47,916 bases of DNA from an uncultured Synechococcaceae cyanobacterium (GCA_902572395.1 CACGFX010000009.1:1-47916), one strand, 5' to 3'. Counted from the first letter of the stretch, positions 28,270-37,622 are shown. Made by a program: numbers and translations. Notes: generated by a model from the letters alone, not told the origin.

Positions 28270-29304
28270 ATGGTATTGTTTACAAAACATCATTCATCTT
28301 TCATGTCTTCTGAAACAATAAGTGAAAATAAACTAACTTCAATCGCGAGTATCAAAAGTAGTACTGATGTTGATCTTGTTCGGTCATATTTAAGGGATAT
28401 AGGAAGAGTTCCATTACTATCTCATGAGCAAGAAATTACTCTAGGTAGACAAGTTCAAGAGTACATGGAAGTTGAAAGAACAGAATTAGAAATAATTGAA
28501 TTAACAGGAGATAAGCCCAGTATTGATGAATTAGCGACCAAATTAAATATATCTTCCTCTATCATAAAAAAAAGATTGAGAGCTGGGCAGAGGGCTAAAG
28601 AAAGAATGGTTGCAGCGAATTTAAGATTGGTAGTAAGCGTTGCAAAAAAATATACAAAAAGAAATATGGAACTTTTAGATTTAATTCAGGAGGGAACTAT
28701 TGGATTGGTTAGAGGAGTTGAAAAATTTGATCCAGCCAGAGGTTACAAGTTTTCAACATATGCATATTGGTGGATTAGACAAGGTATTACAAGAGCAATA
28801 GCTGAAAAAAGTCGTGCGATAAGGCTACCAATTCACATAACTGAAATGTTGAATAAGTTAAAAAAAGGTCAAAGAGAGCTCAGCCAAGAGATGTCTAGGA
28901 CCCCAACTGTAAGTGAACTTGCAAAATACGTTGAGCTTCCCGAAGATGACGTTAAAGATTTGATGTGCAAAGCTGGACAGCCGGTTAGTCTAGAAACCAA
29001 AGTTGGTGATGGTGAAGACACTGTCTTATTAGATTTACTGGCAGGTGGCGAGGATTTGCCGGACGAACAAATAGAGATGGATTGTATGAGGGGTGATCTG
29101 CATTCTCTTTTACATCAATTGCCTGATCTGCAATGTAGAGTTTTAAGAATGAGATACGGAATGGATGGTGATGAGCCAATGTCTCTTACAGGTATAGGAA
29201 GGGTTCTAGGGATAAGTAGAGATAGAGTAAGAAACCTAGAAAGAGATGGATTAAGAGGCTTGAGAAGACTTAGTGATAATGTAGAAGCTTATTTTGTTTC
29301 TTGA
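28270..29304 (+). CDS. RNA polymerase sigma-70 factor, group 2 (RpoD-like)
   Basis: This 344-residue sigma factor has region 1.2 (DLVRSYLRDIGRVPLLSHEQEI) and region 2 with AANLRLVVSVAKKY, DLIQEGTIGLVRGVEKFD and FSTYAYWWIRQGITRAI. Region 3 is present, and region 4.2 carries the helix-turn-helix LTGIGRVLGISRDRVRNLE. The strongly conserved region 2.4 and short N-terminus without region 1.1 indicate a group 2 (non-essential, stress or clock-linked) factor rather than the primary one. Two starts are possible: ATG at 28270, used here, or ATG at 28303 (MSSETISEN), which would remove 11 residues. Neither has a clear SD. The 3' end overlaps the convergent hydrolase gene by 16 nt. Confidence 0.92.
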   Translation: MVLFTKHHSSFMSSETISENKLTSIASIKSSTDVDLVRSYLRDIGRVPLLSHEQEITLGRQVQEYMEVERTELEIIELTGDKPSIDELATKLNISSSIIKKRLRAGQRAKERMVAANLRLVVSVAKKYTKRNMELLDLIQEGTIGLVRGVEKFDPARGYKFSTYAYWWIRQGITRAIAEKSRAIRLPIHITEMLNKLKKGQRELSQEMSRTPTVSELAKYVELPEDDVKDLMCKAGQPVSLETKVGDGEDTVLLDLLAGGEDLPDEQIEMDCMRGDLHSLLHQLPDLQCRVLRMRYGMDGDEPMSLTGIGRVLGISRDRVRNLERDGLRGLRRLSDNVEAYFVS

Positions 29305-30203
29305 ATAAATTCATTTATTAACTTATTTGTTTTTTCAGGTTCTTCATCATGAGGGCAGTGACCAGCGCCTTTGATAATATCTAATCTTTTGATATTCCTG
29401 AATAGTTTCTTCCACTCTCTTGCTTCATTTAAAGATTCCCAAGGATCTTGCTCACCCCATATCAATTGGATTGGTGCATCAATATTATGGAAAAGGTCAG
29501 TAGCAAGATAGTCATCAAATAAGTTAATAAAACCACGAAATGCTTCTTTAGAATTTTTCCTTTGGGAGGGTCGATAAAGTATTTCAATCAATTCTTTATC
29601 GATATTTTTTCCTGAAGGGTAAGCTTGTTCAAGTATTTTCTTAATAACTTTTGGATTAGCGGCTCTTGTAAAAAGTGTATTACTAATTACTCTTTGTCTG
29701 ACTATCGTTTTAAGGACAGGTCTTAGTAGATTCATTAAGATATCACTTTTTTTTAAACGTTTATCATCCATAGTTCTTTGTGCACAATCAATCAAAATGA
29801 TACCTTTGCAATTATCTTTGAGGATTTCGGCAGCTTTCAATGCAATAACACCTCCAATTGAATTTCCTACTAAGTAAACCGGAGATTTTATTACCTCTGC
29901 ACAAAATGTTGATATTTGATTACCCCATAAGTCAAATGAATATTTAATGGAGTTTTCTTTTTCAGGTTCGTAATTTAATAAAGCACTAGGCTGACTACTT
30001 TCTCCAAATCCTAATAAGTCAATTGCGTAACAGTTAGAAAATTTACCAAGAAAATCTTGATTATGTCTCCAGTGGTTTTTTGATGCCCCAAATCCATGTA
30101 CTAATAAAATTTTAATATTTTTTTCAGAACTAGATTCTTTGGATAAAGACCAAGAAATTTCCCAATTTTTCCATTTCCAAGTTTCAGATTTATTTAAAGA
30201 CAC
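29289..30203 (-). CDS. Alpha/beta hydrolase
   Basis: This 304-residue alpha/beta-hydrolase-fold protein has an oxyanion-hole HGFGASKNHW (His36-Gly37) and a DLLGFGESSQP loop. The nucleophile elbow is GNSIGG with Ser115; the probable acid is Asp253 in WGEQDPWE and the base is His282 in GAGHCPHDEEP. A helical cap lies between about residues 130 and 225. Substrate is unknown: cyanobacterial relatives include esterases and chlorophyll- or lipid-related hydrolases, and I do not choose between them. The start is GTG at 30203. It is divergent from the PfkB kinase gene (89-nt gap with nothing evident), and its 3' end overlaps the sigma-factor gene. Confidence 0.9.
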   Translation of the reverse strand: MSLNKSETWKWKNWEISWSLSKESSSEKNIKILLVHGFGASKNHWRHNQDFLGKFSNCYAIDLLGFGESSQPSALLNYEPEKENSIKYSFDLWGNQISTFCAEVIKSPVYLVGNSIGGVIALKAAEILKDNCKGIILIDCAQRTMDDKRLKKSDILMNLLRPVLKTIVRQRVISNTLFTRAANPKVIKKILEQAYPSGKNIDKELIEILYRPSQRKNSKEAFRGFINLFDDYLATDLFHNIDAPIQLIWGEQDPWESLNEAREWKKLFRNIKRLDIIKGAGHCPHDEEPEKTNKLINEFIQETK

Positions 30204-30292
30204 TATTGATATGCTTTTAATTAAACTTTAATTCAAAAAAAAATTATTCGTTTTTAATAAATTATTCTTAGTTAAGAAAAAGCGTTCATTTT

Positions 30293-31291
30293 ATGAAAAA
30301 GAAAAAGGTTATATGTATTGGAGAGGCTTTAATTGACAGAATCAGAAATAGGTCAAATAAGGGATTTACAGATTTTTTGGGTGGTGCGCCGGCTAATGTT
30401 GCTTGTGCATTGAGAAAATTAAAAATAGATTCAACATTTATTGGAAGTTTAGGTAATGATGATTATGGAAAAAAATTTATTTCGCAATTTGATCGATTGG
30501 GAGTTAATTTAGATTTCTTGCAATTAAATAATGAATCATCTACTCGTGTGGTGAATGTAGATAGAGATCAATTTGGAGATCGTGTTTTTTCAGGCTTTGA
30601 GGAAAGTTCTCATGCATGCTACGCAGACGAAGTTCTTAGCAAGAAATTAATAGAAAAAGAAATTTTAAATTTGGAGAAATCTTTTCTAGAAATAAAATAT
30701 TTGGTAACAGGAACGAACTTATTATCATCTCCAATATCAGCAGAGACTATTTTTTTTCTAATTGAACAGGCTAATAAATTTGAAGTCAAAATAGTTATTG
30801 ATTTGAATTGGAGAGAGGTCTTTTGGGATCATTCAAGTTTCTCATCAGAAATTAGTAAAGCCGCGAGAGTTAATTTAATCAAGAATTTTTTAAATTATGC
30901 AAATGTTTTAAAGCTTGCGAAGGAAGAAGCAACTTTATTTTTTGAGGATGAAAACCCCTTGCTAATTTCTCAAAGACTGTCTAATAGACCAGATGTCATA
31001 ATAACTGATGGAAAAAATCCTGTTTTATGGAGCATTAACGGATTTCAGGGAATTACTGAAAGTCCTACTTCACAAAAAATTGTTGATACAACTGGAGCAG
31101 GCGATGCTTTTCTAGCTGGCTTTATTTCAAAATTAATTTCTTCTGGCTATCCTACAAATGATTTAGAGATAAAAGATTGTATTAAGTTCGCAGGTGTTTG
31201 TGGGTTATTAACTTGTCTTGGTGAAGGCGCCATCGAGCAACAGCCATATTATGAGAAGGTTAATAAATTTTTAGGATCTCTTATTTCGTAG
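30293..31291 (+). CDS. PfkB family carbohydrate kinase (fructokinase-like)
   Basis: This 332-residue kinase of the PfkB/ribokinase family has the N-terminal substrate signature FLGGAPANVACAL (about residues 28-40). The anion-hole/catalytic signature DTTGAGDAFLAGF has the catalytic Asp271. FIGSLGNDDYGKKF and VIDLNWREVFW are typical of fructokinase-type members, and the best guess is phosphorylation of fructose or a similar sugar. The exact sugar cannot be read from sequence. The last 43 nt overlap the 3' end of the convergent tsaE gene, which is unusually long for convergent neighbours. Confidence 0.92.
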   Translation: MKKKKVICIGEALIDRIRNRSNKGFTDFLGGAPANVACALRKLKIDSTFIGSLGNDDYGKKFISQFDRLGVNLDFLQLNNESSTRVVNVDRDQFGDRVFSGFEESSHACYADEVLSKKLIEKEILNLEKSFLEIKYLVTGTNLLSSPISAETIFFLIEQANKFEVKIVIDLNWREVFWDHSSFSSEISKAARVNLIKNFLNYANVLKLAKEEATLFFEDENPLLISQRLSNRPDVIITDGKNPVLWSINGFQGITESPTSQKIVDTTGAGDAFLAGFISKLISSGYPTNDLEIKDCIKFAGVCGLLTCLGEGAIEQQPYYEKVNKFLGSLIS

Positions 31292-31698
31292 TGTCTTCCA
31301 TAATTTTTTGCGTAATTAATTTCTATTTTCCAGAAATTATCAATAACTTTTTCAATTAATTCTGGCCATTCAATTACTAAAATGGCTTGTCTTTGTATTG
31401 CCTCTTCTTCTTCTGAAAAAAAAACTTCCTTAGCTGAAGAAATATTTTCTAACCTGTATAAATCAAGGTGAATTAGCGGAATTCTTCCTGAGTTATAGTG
31501 ATGCGATATAGCAAATGTCGGGCTTGTAATATCCTCAGAGATTGACAAGCCTTTAGCAATCCCTTGTACAAATGAAGTTTTCCCAGCCCCAATTGGACCC
31601 TGTAATAAAACAATTGATTGTGGATTTAATTTGTGTGAGAGTTTTTCCCCCAAATTTAAAGTTTCATTTAAATTCTCAATAAACACGAAATTACTCAA
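31249..31698 (-). CDS. tsaE: tRNA threonylcarbamoyladenosine biosynthesis ATPase TsaE
   Basis: TsaE is the ATPase partner of TsaB/TsaD in forming t6A at position 37 of ANN-decoding tRNAs. The P-loop GPIGAGKT is at residues 34-41, followed by the family signature ITSPTFAISHHY and the LIHLDLYRLE segment, then VIEWPE. The 149-residue length is standard. The start is TTG at 31698: the frame upstream meets a TGA after one codon, and no ATG exists before the first strand. It converges on the PfkB kinase gene with a 43-nt overlap and is divergent from ahcY. Confidence 0.95.
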   Translation of the reverse strand: MSNFVFIENLNETLNLGEKLSHKLNPQSIVLLQGPIGAGKTSFVQGIAKGLSISEDITSPTFAISHHYNSGRIPLIHLDLYRLENISSAKEVFFSEEEEAIQRQAILVIEWPELIEKVIDNFWKIEINYAKNYGRHYEIRDPKNLLTFS

Positions 31699-31737
31699 AA
31701 ATCATTTATAGTTTAATAGAAATGATATTTACACGAT

Positions 31738-33156
31738 ATGGTTATCGCAAATTCACCTAAAACCTCTACACCTAATTACGTAATTTCTGACATCTCCCTT
31801 TCAGATTTTGGCCGTAAGGAAATTAAAATTGCCGAAACAGAAATGCCTGGACTTATGGCACTTAGAGTTAAATATCAATCTGAAAAGCCATTAAAAGGCG
31901 CAAAAATAGCTGGAAGTCTTCATATGACTATTCAGACAGCAGTTTTGATAGAAACTCTTGTTGATCTTGGTGCAGAAGTGAAATGGGCTTCATGTAATAT
32001 CTTTTCAACTCAAGATCATGCTGCTGCAGCTATCGCAGATCAAGGAATTTCCGTATACGCAAAAAAAGGTGAGACTCTTGATGAATATTGGCAATATACT
32101 CACTATATCCTTGATTGGGGTTCAGACTCTCCAAATATGATTCTTGATGATGGGGGTGATGCTACTGGCTTATTGATACTCGGTAGTAAAGCAGAAAAAG
32201 ATTTATCTGTTTTAGATAATCCCAGTAATGAAGAAGAAATTGCCTTATTCAATTCTATTAAGTCTAAATTGGAAAATGATAGTGACTTTTATTCTAGAAT
32301 TAAGAGTAATATCATTGGTGTTACTGAAGAAACCACGACAGGAGTTGCAAGACTTTACCAACTTCAAAAGCAAAATGCTTTACCTTTCCCTGCTATCAAC
32401 GTTAATGATTCAGTGACTAAGAGCAAATTTGATAATTTATATGGATGCCGCGAATCTTTAGTAGATAGCATAAAGCGTGCAACTGACGTGATGATTGCTG
32501 GGAAGGTTGCTTTAGTAATGGGTTTTGGAGATGTAGGTAAGGGCTCAGCCCAGTCATTACGTGGACTTGGTGCAATTGTAAAAGTTGCTGAAGTTGATCC
32601 CATTTGCGCTCTTCAAGCAGCAATGGAAGGTTTTAGCGTAGTTACGCTAGATGATGTTGTGAAAGATATAGATATCTTTGTTACGGCTACTGGTAACTAT
32701 CAGGTAATAACACATAAAAATCTTATCAATATGAAGGATGAGGCCATAGTTTGCAATATTGGACATTTCGATAATGAAATTGACGTAGCTTCATTAAAAA
32801 AATATCAATGGGAAAACATTAAGCCGCAAGTTGATCACATAACTCTTCCTAGTGGAAATAAAATTATTCTTTTAGCTGAAGGTAGATTAGTCAACTTAGG
32901 CTGTGCTACTGGCCACCCAAGCTTTGTTATGAGTAATTCTTTTACTAATCAAGTATTAGCTCAAATCGAACTTTTCAATAAGTCAGAGCAATATTCGAAA
33001 GAGGTTTACGTTTTACCAAAACACCTAGATGAAATGGTTGCCAGATTACATTTAGATAAAATTGGTGCAAAATTAACAAAATTAACTAAAGAACAGGCTG
33101 ATTATATTAATGTAGCTGTTGATGGGCCTTATAAACCAGAACTTTACAGATACTAA
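31738..33156 (+). CDS. ahcY: Adenosylhomocysteinase
   Basis: AhcY reversibly hydrolyses S-adenosylhomocysteine to adenosine and homocysteine, removing the product inhibitor of methyltransferases. The 472-residue sequence shows [14 protein letters not shown], the [13 protein letters not shown] substrate segment, and the NAD-binding loop [11 protein letters not shown] (262-272). [19 protein letters not shown] and the C-terminal NAD-contacting [20 protein letters not shown] with Tyr-Arg-Tyr end are present. The 39-nt upstream gap is too short for an SAH riboswitch. A DedA gene follows after 2 nt. Confidence 0.98.
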   Translation: MVIANSPKTSTPNYVISDISLSDFGRKEIKIAETEMPGLMALRVKYQSEKPLKGAKIAGSLHMTIQTAVLIETLVDLGAEVKWASCNIFSTQDHAAAAIADQGISVYAKKGETLDEYWQYTHYILDWGSDSPNMILDDGGDATGLLILGSKAEKDLSVLDNPSNEEEIALFNSIKSKLENDSDFYSRIKSNIIGVTEETTTGVARLYQLQKQNALPFPAINVNDSVTKSKFDNLYGCRESLVDSIKRATDVMIAGKVALVMGFGDVGKGSAQSLRGLGAIVKVAEVDPICALQAAMEGFSVVTLDDVVKDIDIFVTATGNYQVITHKNLINMKDEAIVCNIGHFDNEIDVASLKKYQWENIKPQVDHITLPSGNKIILLAEGRLVNLGCATGHPSFVMSNSFTNQVLAQIELFNKSEQYSKEVYVLPKHLDEMVARLHLDKIGAKLTKLTKEQADYINVAVDGPYKPELYRY

Positions 33157-33158
33157 GA

Positions 33159-33818
33159 TTGAGTTTAATTTTTGAGAATTTTCTTACTTCAATACCCGAC
33201 TACATTAGTTTGGCTGTTGAAAAAAATTCAACATTAGCATACCTTACTATTTGTCTGGCTATGTTTTTAGAAAATATAATTCCACCAATCCCCTCTGAAA
33301 TAATAATGCCATTAGGTGGTTTTTTTGTTTATCAACAAAAATTAAATTTCTATATTTTAGTTTTTTGGGGATTATTAGGAACAATTTTAGGATCATTGCC
33401 TTGGTATTATTTAGGTAGATTAGTAAATGAAAAAAAACTTTCAAATTTTCTAGATAAAAAAGGAAAATATCTGGGTATTTCTTCTAATGATCTAAATAAA
33501 AGTAAAAGATGGTTTGATAAATATGGGGTTTCTTTAGTTTTTTGGGGCCGATTAGTACCTGGCATAAGAACTTTAATTTCAGTTCCCGCTGGCATAGAAC
33601 TTATGCCATTAAGAAAATTTTTGCTTTGGACTACATTTGGTAGCTTATTATGGGTAGCACTTCTGACTTATTCAGGGTATTTATTTGGTGAAAACTATTT
33701 AATCATTGAAACCTACTTAGATCAAATCAAATATTTTGTAAAGCCAATTTTAATTTTAATTTTCTTATACTTCTTTATGAAAATATTTATTAGATTTTTG
33801 AAAAAAAATAGAGCTTAG
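33159..33818 (+). CDS. DedA family membrane protein
   Basis: This 219-residue integral membrane protein of the DedA/SNARE-associated family has the motifs ENIIPPIPSEIIMPLGGF (about residues 36-53), GSLPWYYLGRLVNEK, and FWGRLVPGIRTLISVPAG. The last provides the arginine pair typical of the family. DedA proteins are implicated in lipid scrambling or proton-dependent membrane homeostasis; some move undecaprenyl phosphate. The start is TTG at 33159, 2 nt after the ahcY stop, so translational coupling is likely; the next in-frame ATG would remove the first 34 residues. The 3' end overlaps the ssb stop by 4 nt. Confidence 0.92.
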   Translation: MSLIFENFLTSIPDYISLAVEKNSTLAYLTICLAMFLENIIPPIPSEIIMPLGGFFVYQQKLNFYILVFWGLLGTILGSLPWYYLGRLVNEKKLSNFLDKKGKYLGISSNDLNKSKRWFDKYGVSLVFWGRLVPGIRTLISVPAGIELMPLRKFLLWTTFGSLLWVALLTYSGYLFGENYLIIETYLDQIKYFVKPILILIFLYFFMKIFIRFLKKNRA

Positions 33819-34186
33819 AAAGGAATTTCACTTGAGTTATTGCTGTTGGAATATTGGTTATTATCAGACTCTTTTCGTGAGCCTAGTAAATTTAATCTAT
33901 CTACCCTAACAACTGGTTTATATCTATCTTCTCCAGTATTTTTATCTTTCCAACTATCAATTTTAAAGCTTCCAGTAATTCCAATTAATGATCCTTTTTT
34001 TACATAATCTGCGGCTATTTGTGCTTGCTTGCCCCATATTTCTAAATTAAACCAATCTGGCTCTTCATCTCTGCTCCTTCTGTTAACTGCAATTGTGAAA
34101 TTCGCTACGATACTGCCTGATTCAAAATATCTGACATCTGGTTCTCTTCCTGCTCTGCCAACAAGGTTAATAGTGTTAATTTCCAT
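33815..34186 (-). CDS. ssb: Single-stranded DNA-binding protein
   Basis: SSB coats single-stranded DNA as a tetramer during replication and repair. The OB-fold begins with MEINTINLVGRAGREPDVRY and includes VANFTIAVNRRSR, DWFNLEIWGKQAQIAADYV and GSLIGITGSFKIDSW. I choose ATG at 34186 (123 residues) because the family starts at MEIN; an in-frame ATG eight codons upstream (34210) follows a poly-A tract and adds an atypical lysine-rich lead. After the OB fold there is only a short Asn/Ser tail ending SSEIPF. The tip keeps IPF but has a single acidic residue, unlike DDDIPF of E. coli. It is divergent from mreB. Confidence 0.94.
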   Translation of the reverse strand: MEINTINLVGRAGREPDVRYFESGSIVANFTIAVNRRSRDEEPDWFNLEIWGKQAQIAADYVKKGSLIGITGSFKIDSWKDKNTGEDRYKPVVRVDRLNLLGSRKESDNNQYSNSNNSSEIPF

Positions 34187-34317
34187 AATTTTTTTTTTTA
34201 TAATACTCATATTTTCAGATTCTGCTCAAAGTTTTACGTGCTATTCATAACTAAACGACAGAATTCCGAGAGCTTATCAAAAAATAGATATATTATTTAA
34301 AAAAAGAAATTCTTATT

Positions 34318-35370
34318 GTGATTTTTAACAGATTTAAATTTTCTCGAGATATTGGCATAGATTTGGGAACGGCCAATACTCTTATACATGTATCAGGAAA
34401 AGGTGTTGTTTTACAGGAGCCTTCTGTAGTAGCTATGGATTTAGAAGAAGGGGTTCCATTAGCTGTTGGTAAAGAAGCAAAGTTAATGCTTGGAAGGACC
34501 CCTGGCAATATAAGAGCTGTAAGACCACTAAGAGATGGGGTTATCGCAGATTTTGATGCTGCAGAGCAAATGATAAAAACATTTATTCAAAAATGTAATG
34601 AAGGTAAGGGGATAGTAGCTCCAAGGATAGTGATTGGAATTCCAAGTGGAGTTACTAGTGTTGAGCGAAGAGCAGTAAGAGAAGCTGGATTAGCGGGAGC
34701 TAGAGAAGTTCATTTAATAGATGAACCTGTCGCAGCAGCAATAGGAGCATCATTACCAGTAACTGAGCCAATTGGAACAATGATTGTTGATATTGGTGGA
34801 GGTACTACTGAGGTTGCAGTATTAAGTTTAGGAGGAACTGTTTTGAGTGAATCTGTTCGAATAGCAGGCGATGAAATAAATGAGTCAATTGCGCTTTATC
34901 TTAAAAAAGTTCACAATTTAGTTGTTGGAGAGAGAACTGCAGAAGATATCAAGATAAAAATTGGATCTGCATTTCCAGACGATGATTTTGATAAAACTAC
35001 TTTAGAGGTTAGAGGTTTACATCTTTTATCTGGTCTACCTAGATCAGTCACTTTGACATCAGGAGAAATCAGAGAAGCTATGGCTGAAACACTTAGCAAA
35101 ATAGTCGAAGCTGTAAAAAGGACTTTAGAGCGAACCCCTCCTGAACTTGCTGCAGACATAGTTGATAGGGGGATTATGCTTGCAGGTGGTGGAGCTTTAG
35201 TGAGAGGCATTAATGATTTATTGAGCGATGAAACAGGAATTTTTACTCACATAGCAGAAAACCCATTGCTTTGCGTAGTGAATGGTTGTGGAGAGGTATT
35301 GGATGATTTTAAAAAACTGAAAAGAGTTGTTGACACTCCAGAATTCATAAGGAATGCCATAAGAGATTAA
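34318..35370 (+). CDS. mreB: Rod-shape-determining actin homologue MreB
   Basis: MreB is a bacterial actin that polymerises under the membrane to guide cell-wall elongation. Actin-family motifs are present: phosphate 1 [12 protein letters not shown], connect [22 protein letters not shown], phosphate 2 [14 protein letters not shown] and adenosine [12 protein letters not shown]. An N-terminal amphipathic membrane anchor could be formed by [10 protein letters not shown]. Its 350 residues are standard. The start is GTG at 34318. mreC follows after 4 nt, then mreD, giving the classic mreBCD operon. No rodA or pbp2 is linked here. Confidence 0.97.
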   Translation: MIFNRFKFSRDIGIDLGTANTLIHVSGKGVVLQEPSVVAMDLEEGVPLAVGKEAKLMLGRTPGNIRAVRPLRDGVIADFDAAEQMIKTFIQKCNEGKGIVAPRIVIGIPSGVTSVERRAVREAGLAGAREVHLIDEPVAAAIGASLPVTEPIGTMIVDIGGGTTEVAVLSLGGTVLSESVRIAGDEINESIALYLKKVHNLVVGERTAEDIKIKIGSAFPDDDFDKTTLEVRGLHLLSGLPRSVTLTSGEIREAMAETLSKIVEAVKRTLERTPPELAADIVDRGIMLAGGGALVRGINDLLSDETGIFTHIAENPLLCVVNGCGEVLDDFKKLKRVVDTPEFIRNAIRD

Positions 35371-35374
35371 TATT

Positions 35375-36124
35375 ATGTTAGGTATCCGACGAATTTCTAA
35401 TAGTCGTTGGTGGCATAAAAAGAAAAATTGGCTATTTTTTGCAATTTTTTTATTTTTGGTTTTTGTGAGAATATCAAAAGGAGCTTTTTATAAAGATTTT
35501 TATTATTTTATTTCAAAACCTTTTTGGCCAGGTCAATTTCAAAAAGAAATTGTTCTCGAGAGTATTGATCAAGAATATTTAATAAAGTTAAATCTTCTCA
35601 CAAAAGATAATATAAGATTGCGACAAATCTTATCTCTTCAAGAATCATCTAGTGATAAACATATTTCAGCTGCAGTTATTTCGCGAAAAACAGGTAGTTG
35701 GTGGAGACAAATAATTTTAAACAAAGGTTCTAAGGATGGAGTAGAAATTGGCAATATTGTGATTGGTCCTGGTGGATTATTAGGTAGAGTAAAGAATACT
35801 TCTTTATTCACTTCGTCGGTAACTTTAATAACTTCTCCAGAAAGTAAGTTAGGCGTTTGGGTGGATAGAATTCAAATCAATGGATTACTAGTCGGTTTAG
35901 GAGATGATTATCCTAGCCTAATACTTTATTCAAAAGATGCCGATATTAAAGTCGGAGATTTTGTATCATCATCTCCTGCTAGTACGTTATTACCTCCAAA
36001 TATTCCTATTGGTATTGTCCAATCTATAGATGAGACGTTGAAATCAAAAAAAACGGCAAAAATTTCACTTTTAGCAAAACCTAATGTAATTGATTGGGTA
36101 CAAATTTTGAAAGTAAATATTTAA
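35375..36124 (+). CDS. mreC: Cell-shape protein MreC
   Basis: This 249-residue bitopic membrane protein has a short basic cytoplasmic start, one transmembrane helix (about residues 19-33) and an extracytoplasmic region. That region begins with a helical stretch (about 50-85), followed by the beta-domain segments VISRKTGSWWRQIILNKGSKDGVEIGNIVIG and IPIGIVQSI typical of MreC. It links MreB filaments to wall synthases. It sits 4 nt after mreB, and its stop TAA overlaps the mreD ATG by one base (TAATG). Confidence 0.94.
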   Translation: MLGIRRISNSRWWHKKKNWLFFAIFLFLVFVRISKGAFYKDFYYFISKPFWPGQFQKEIVLESIDQEYLIKLNLLTKDNIRLRQILSLQESSSDKHISAAVISRKTGSWWRQIILNKGSKDGVEIGNIVIGPGGLLGRVKNTSLFTSSVTLITSPESKLGVWVDRIQINGLLVGLGDDYPSLILYSKDADIKVGDFVSSSPASTLLPPNIPIGIVQSIDETLKSKKTAKISLLAKPNVIDWVQILKVNI

Positions 36125-36642
36125 TGAAAAAATTTCTTACAAAAAAATTATCTACAATAAGCTTCATTTTTATCCCAATTATTTTTTTGTGGCACCCTAA
36201 TTGGCTTGGATTTTTAGGTGTTCAGCCATATTGGCCATTATTTTGGTTATTGCCTTGGTCAATGATTAATGGATCAATCAATGGATTAATATTTGGTTTG
36301 TTTTTAGGTCTCATCTTAGATTCTCTAACTTTAAATGAAAGTTTTACTCAAATACCAGGCTTAATTTTTTGTGGTTTTTTGTTTGGGAGAATTAAATTAC
36401 ATAGTGATATTTTGTTGGGACATTTTAGGTATGGCTTAATTTGTTCTTTTGGAAGTTTTTTATGTGGGACTTTTTATTTCTTGCAAATTTTGTTTAGAAA
36501 TTTTTCAGATAGTAATTCTTTAATTTTGATACCAAGTATTAAAAATATCTTAGCGGAAGTTTTTTTGACAGGTTTTTTTGCTCCCTTTATTTGCTCCCAC
36601 CTTTTAAGGATGTTTAAATTTTCAAGAAGAAAAATACAGTAA
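36124..36642 (+). CDS. mreD: Cell-shape membrane protein MreD
   Basis: This 172-residue hydrophobic protein has about five transmembrane helices. It is assigned from position in mreBCD, hydropathy and the family-like segments PYWPLFWLLPWS and GLFLGLILDSLTL. Sequence conservation of MreD is weak. I use ATG at 36124, which overlaps the mreC stop (TAATG); the longer frame from 36094 would lie inside mreC and add ten polar residues. The gene ends a tight three-gene operon; a 184-nt gap follows before rpaB. Confidence 0.88.
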   Translation: MKKFLTKKLSTISFIFIPIIFLWHPNWLGFLGVQPYWPLFWLLPWSMINGSINGLIFGLFLGLILDSLTLNESFTQIPGLIFCGFLFGRIKLHSDILLGHFRYGLICSFGSFLCGTFYFLQILFRNFSDSNSLILIPSIKNILAEVFLTGFFAPFICSHLLRMFKFSRRKIQ

Positions 36643-36664
36643 TAAATTTTGCCAAGAGGTAAAA

Positions 36665-36802
36665 ATGCTTGAAAAATTTTATATATATATTTTCAATTCA
36701 TTTAAAATGTTTGTAAACCTCAGGAATATCTCTTTGAGGCTTCGTAATGTTATATTTTTAATTGTTAGAATAAATGTTCATAGCAATAGTTCTTTGCTTT
36801 GA
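36665..36802 (+). CDS. Doubtful 45-codon ORF upstream of rpaB
   Basis: An ATG at 36665 preceded by AGAGG with 5-nt spacing opens a 45-residue frame ending at TGA 36802. The predicted peptide is basic and hydrophobic (MLEKFYIYIFNSF..., with NISLRLRNVIFLIVRIN). It may be a small protein, a leader peptide for rpaB, or chance. The same DNA contains a CCTCA/TGAGG inverted repeat (36718-36739). No family is recognised. Confidence 0.25.
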   Translation: MLEKFYIYIFNSFKMFVNLRNISLRLRNVIFLIVRINVHSNSSLL

Positions 36803-36826
36803 AATATCGAGAAATCTTTTTTAACT

Positions 36827-37573
36827 ATGTCAAAAGCAAGAATTTTAGTTGTTGATGATGAACCAGCTGTTTTGAAGGTATTAGTTACGAGGCTTCAACT
36901 AGCAGGATATCAGGTGTATTCAGCCACTAACGGTGAAGAAGCTCTTGAGTCTTTTCAAAGAGATTCCCCAGATTTGATAGTTCTTGATGTTATGCTTCCA
37001 AAAATGGATGGATTTGCTGTATGTAGAAGAATTAGAGCTGAATCAGTAGTTCCAATAATATTCTTAACAGCTCTAGAGGCTATTTCAGAGAGAGTTGCAG
37101 GTTTGGACTTAGGTGCTGATGATTATTTATCTAAACCATTTAGCCCAAAAGAGTTAGAGGCTAGAATAGCAACTATTTTGAGAAGAATGGGCCCAACTGT
37201 ATCGGTTACGGAAACTAAAGAAGTTCCTTCAGGCAAAGGAGTTATGAAATTTGGAAGTTTAGTTGTAGATACTAATCGCAGACAAGTTTCAAGAGCAGGA
37301 GATAGAATAAGTTTAACTTATACTGAATTTAGCCTCCTGGAATTATTGTTTGATGAGCCTGGAAAGGTTGTCCCGAGAGCAGAAATTTTAGAACAGCTAT
37401 GGGGTTATCCTCCTCGTAGAGCAGCTGATTTAAGGGTTGTAGATGTATATGTAGCTAGATTAAGAGGTAAATTAGAACCAGATCCAAGAAATCCAGAATT
37501 AATACTAACAGTTAGAGGAATTGGTTACGCATCTCAGAGAGTTGGTGAAACAGCAACATCTTTGGCAAGTTGA
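36827..37573 (+). CDS. rpaB: Response regulator RpaB (Ycf27), OmpR/PhoB family
   Basis: RpaB is the essential cyanobacterial regulator that binds HLR1 elements and controls high-light, photosystem and other genes. Its partner kinase is usually NblS (not in this window). The receiver domain has Asp10/Asp11 and the phosphoacceptor Asp54 (VLDVMLPKMDG), the switch threonine in FLTAL, and the lysine in SKPFSP. The winged-helix domain includes SLTYTEFSLLELLFDEPGKV and VDVYVARLRGKLEPDP, ending RGIGYAS. The 248-residue length and the conserved N-terminus SKARILVVDDEPAVLKVL fit RpaB rather than RpaA. lysS follows 49 nt downstream. Confidence 0.93.
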   Translation: MSKARILVVDDEPAVLKVLVTRLQLAGYQVYSATNGEEALESFQRDSPDLIVLDVMLPKMDGFAVCRRIRAESVVPIIFLTALEAISERVAGLDLGADDYLSKPFSPKELEARIATILRRMGPTVSVTETKEVPSGKGVMKFGSLVVDTNRRQVSRAGDRISLTYTEFSLLELLFDEPGKVVPRAEILEQLWGYPPRRAADLRVVDVYVARLRGKLEPDPRNPELILTVRGIGYASQRVGETATSLAS

Positions 37574-37622
37574 GCCATAGTCTGATAATTTTATTAAATA
37601 AAACATATATATTAAATAAATT

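Noticed and set aside
36094-36123. Longer N-terminus for mreD inside mreC
   Set aside because: ATG 36124 overlaps the mreC stop (TAATG) and gives a normal basic-then-hydrophobic membrane start.
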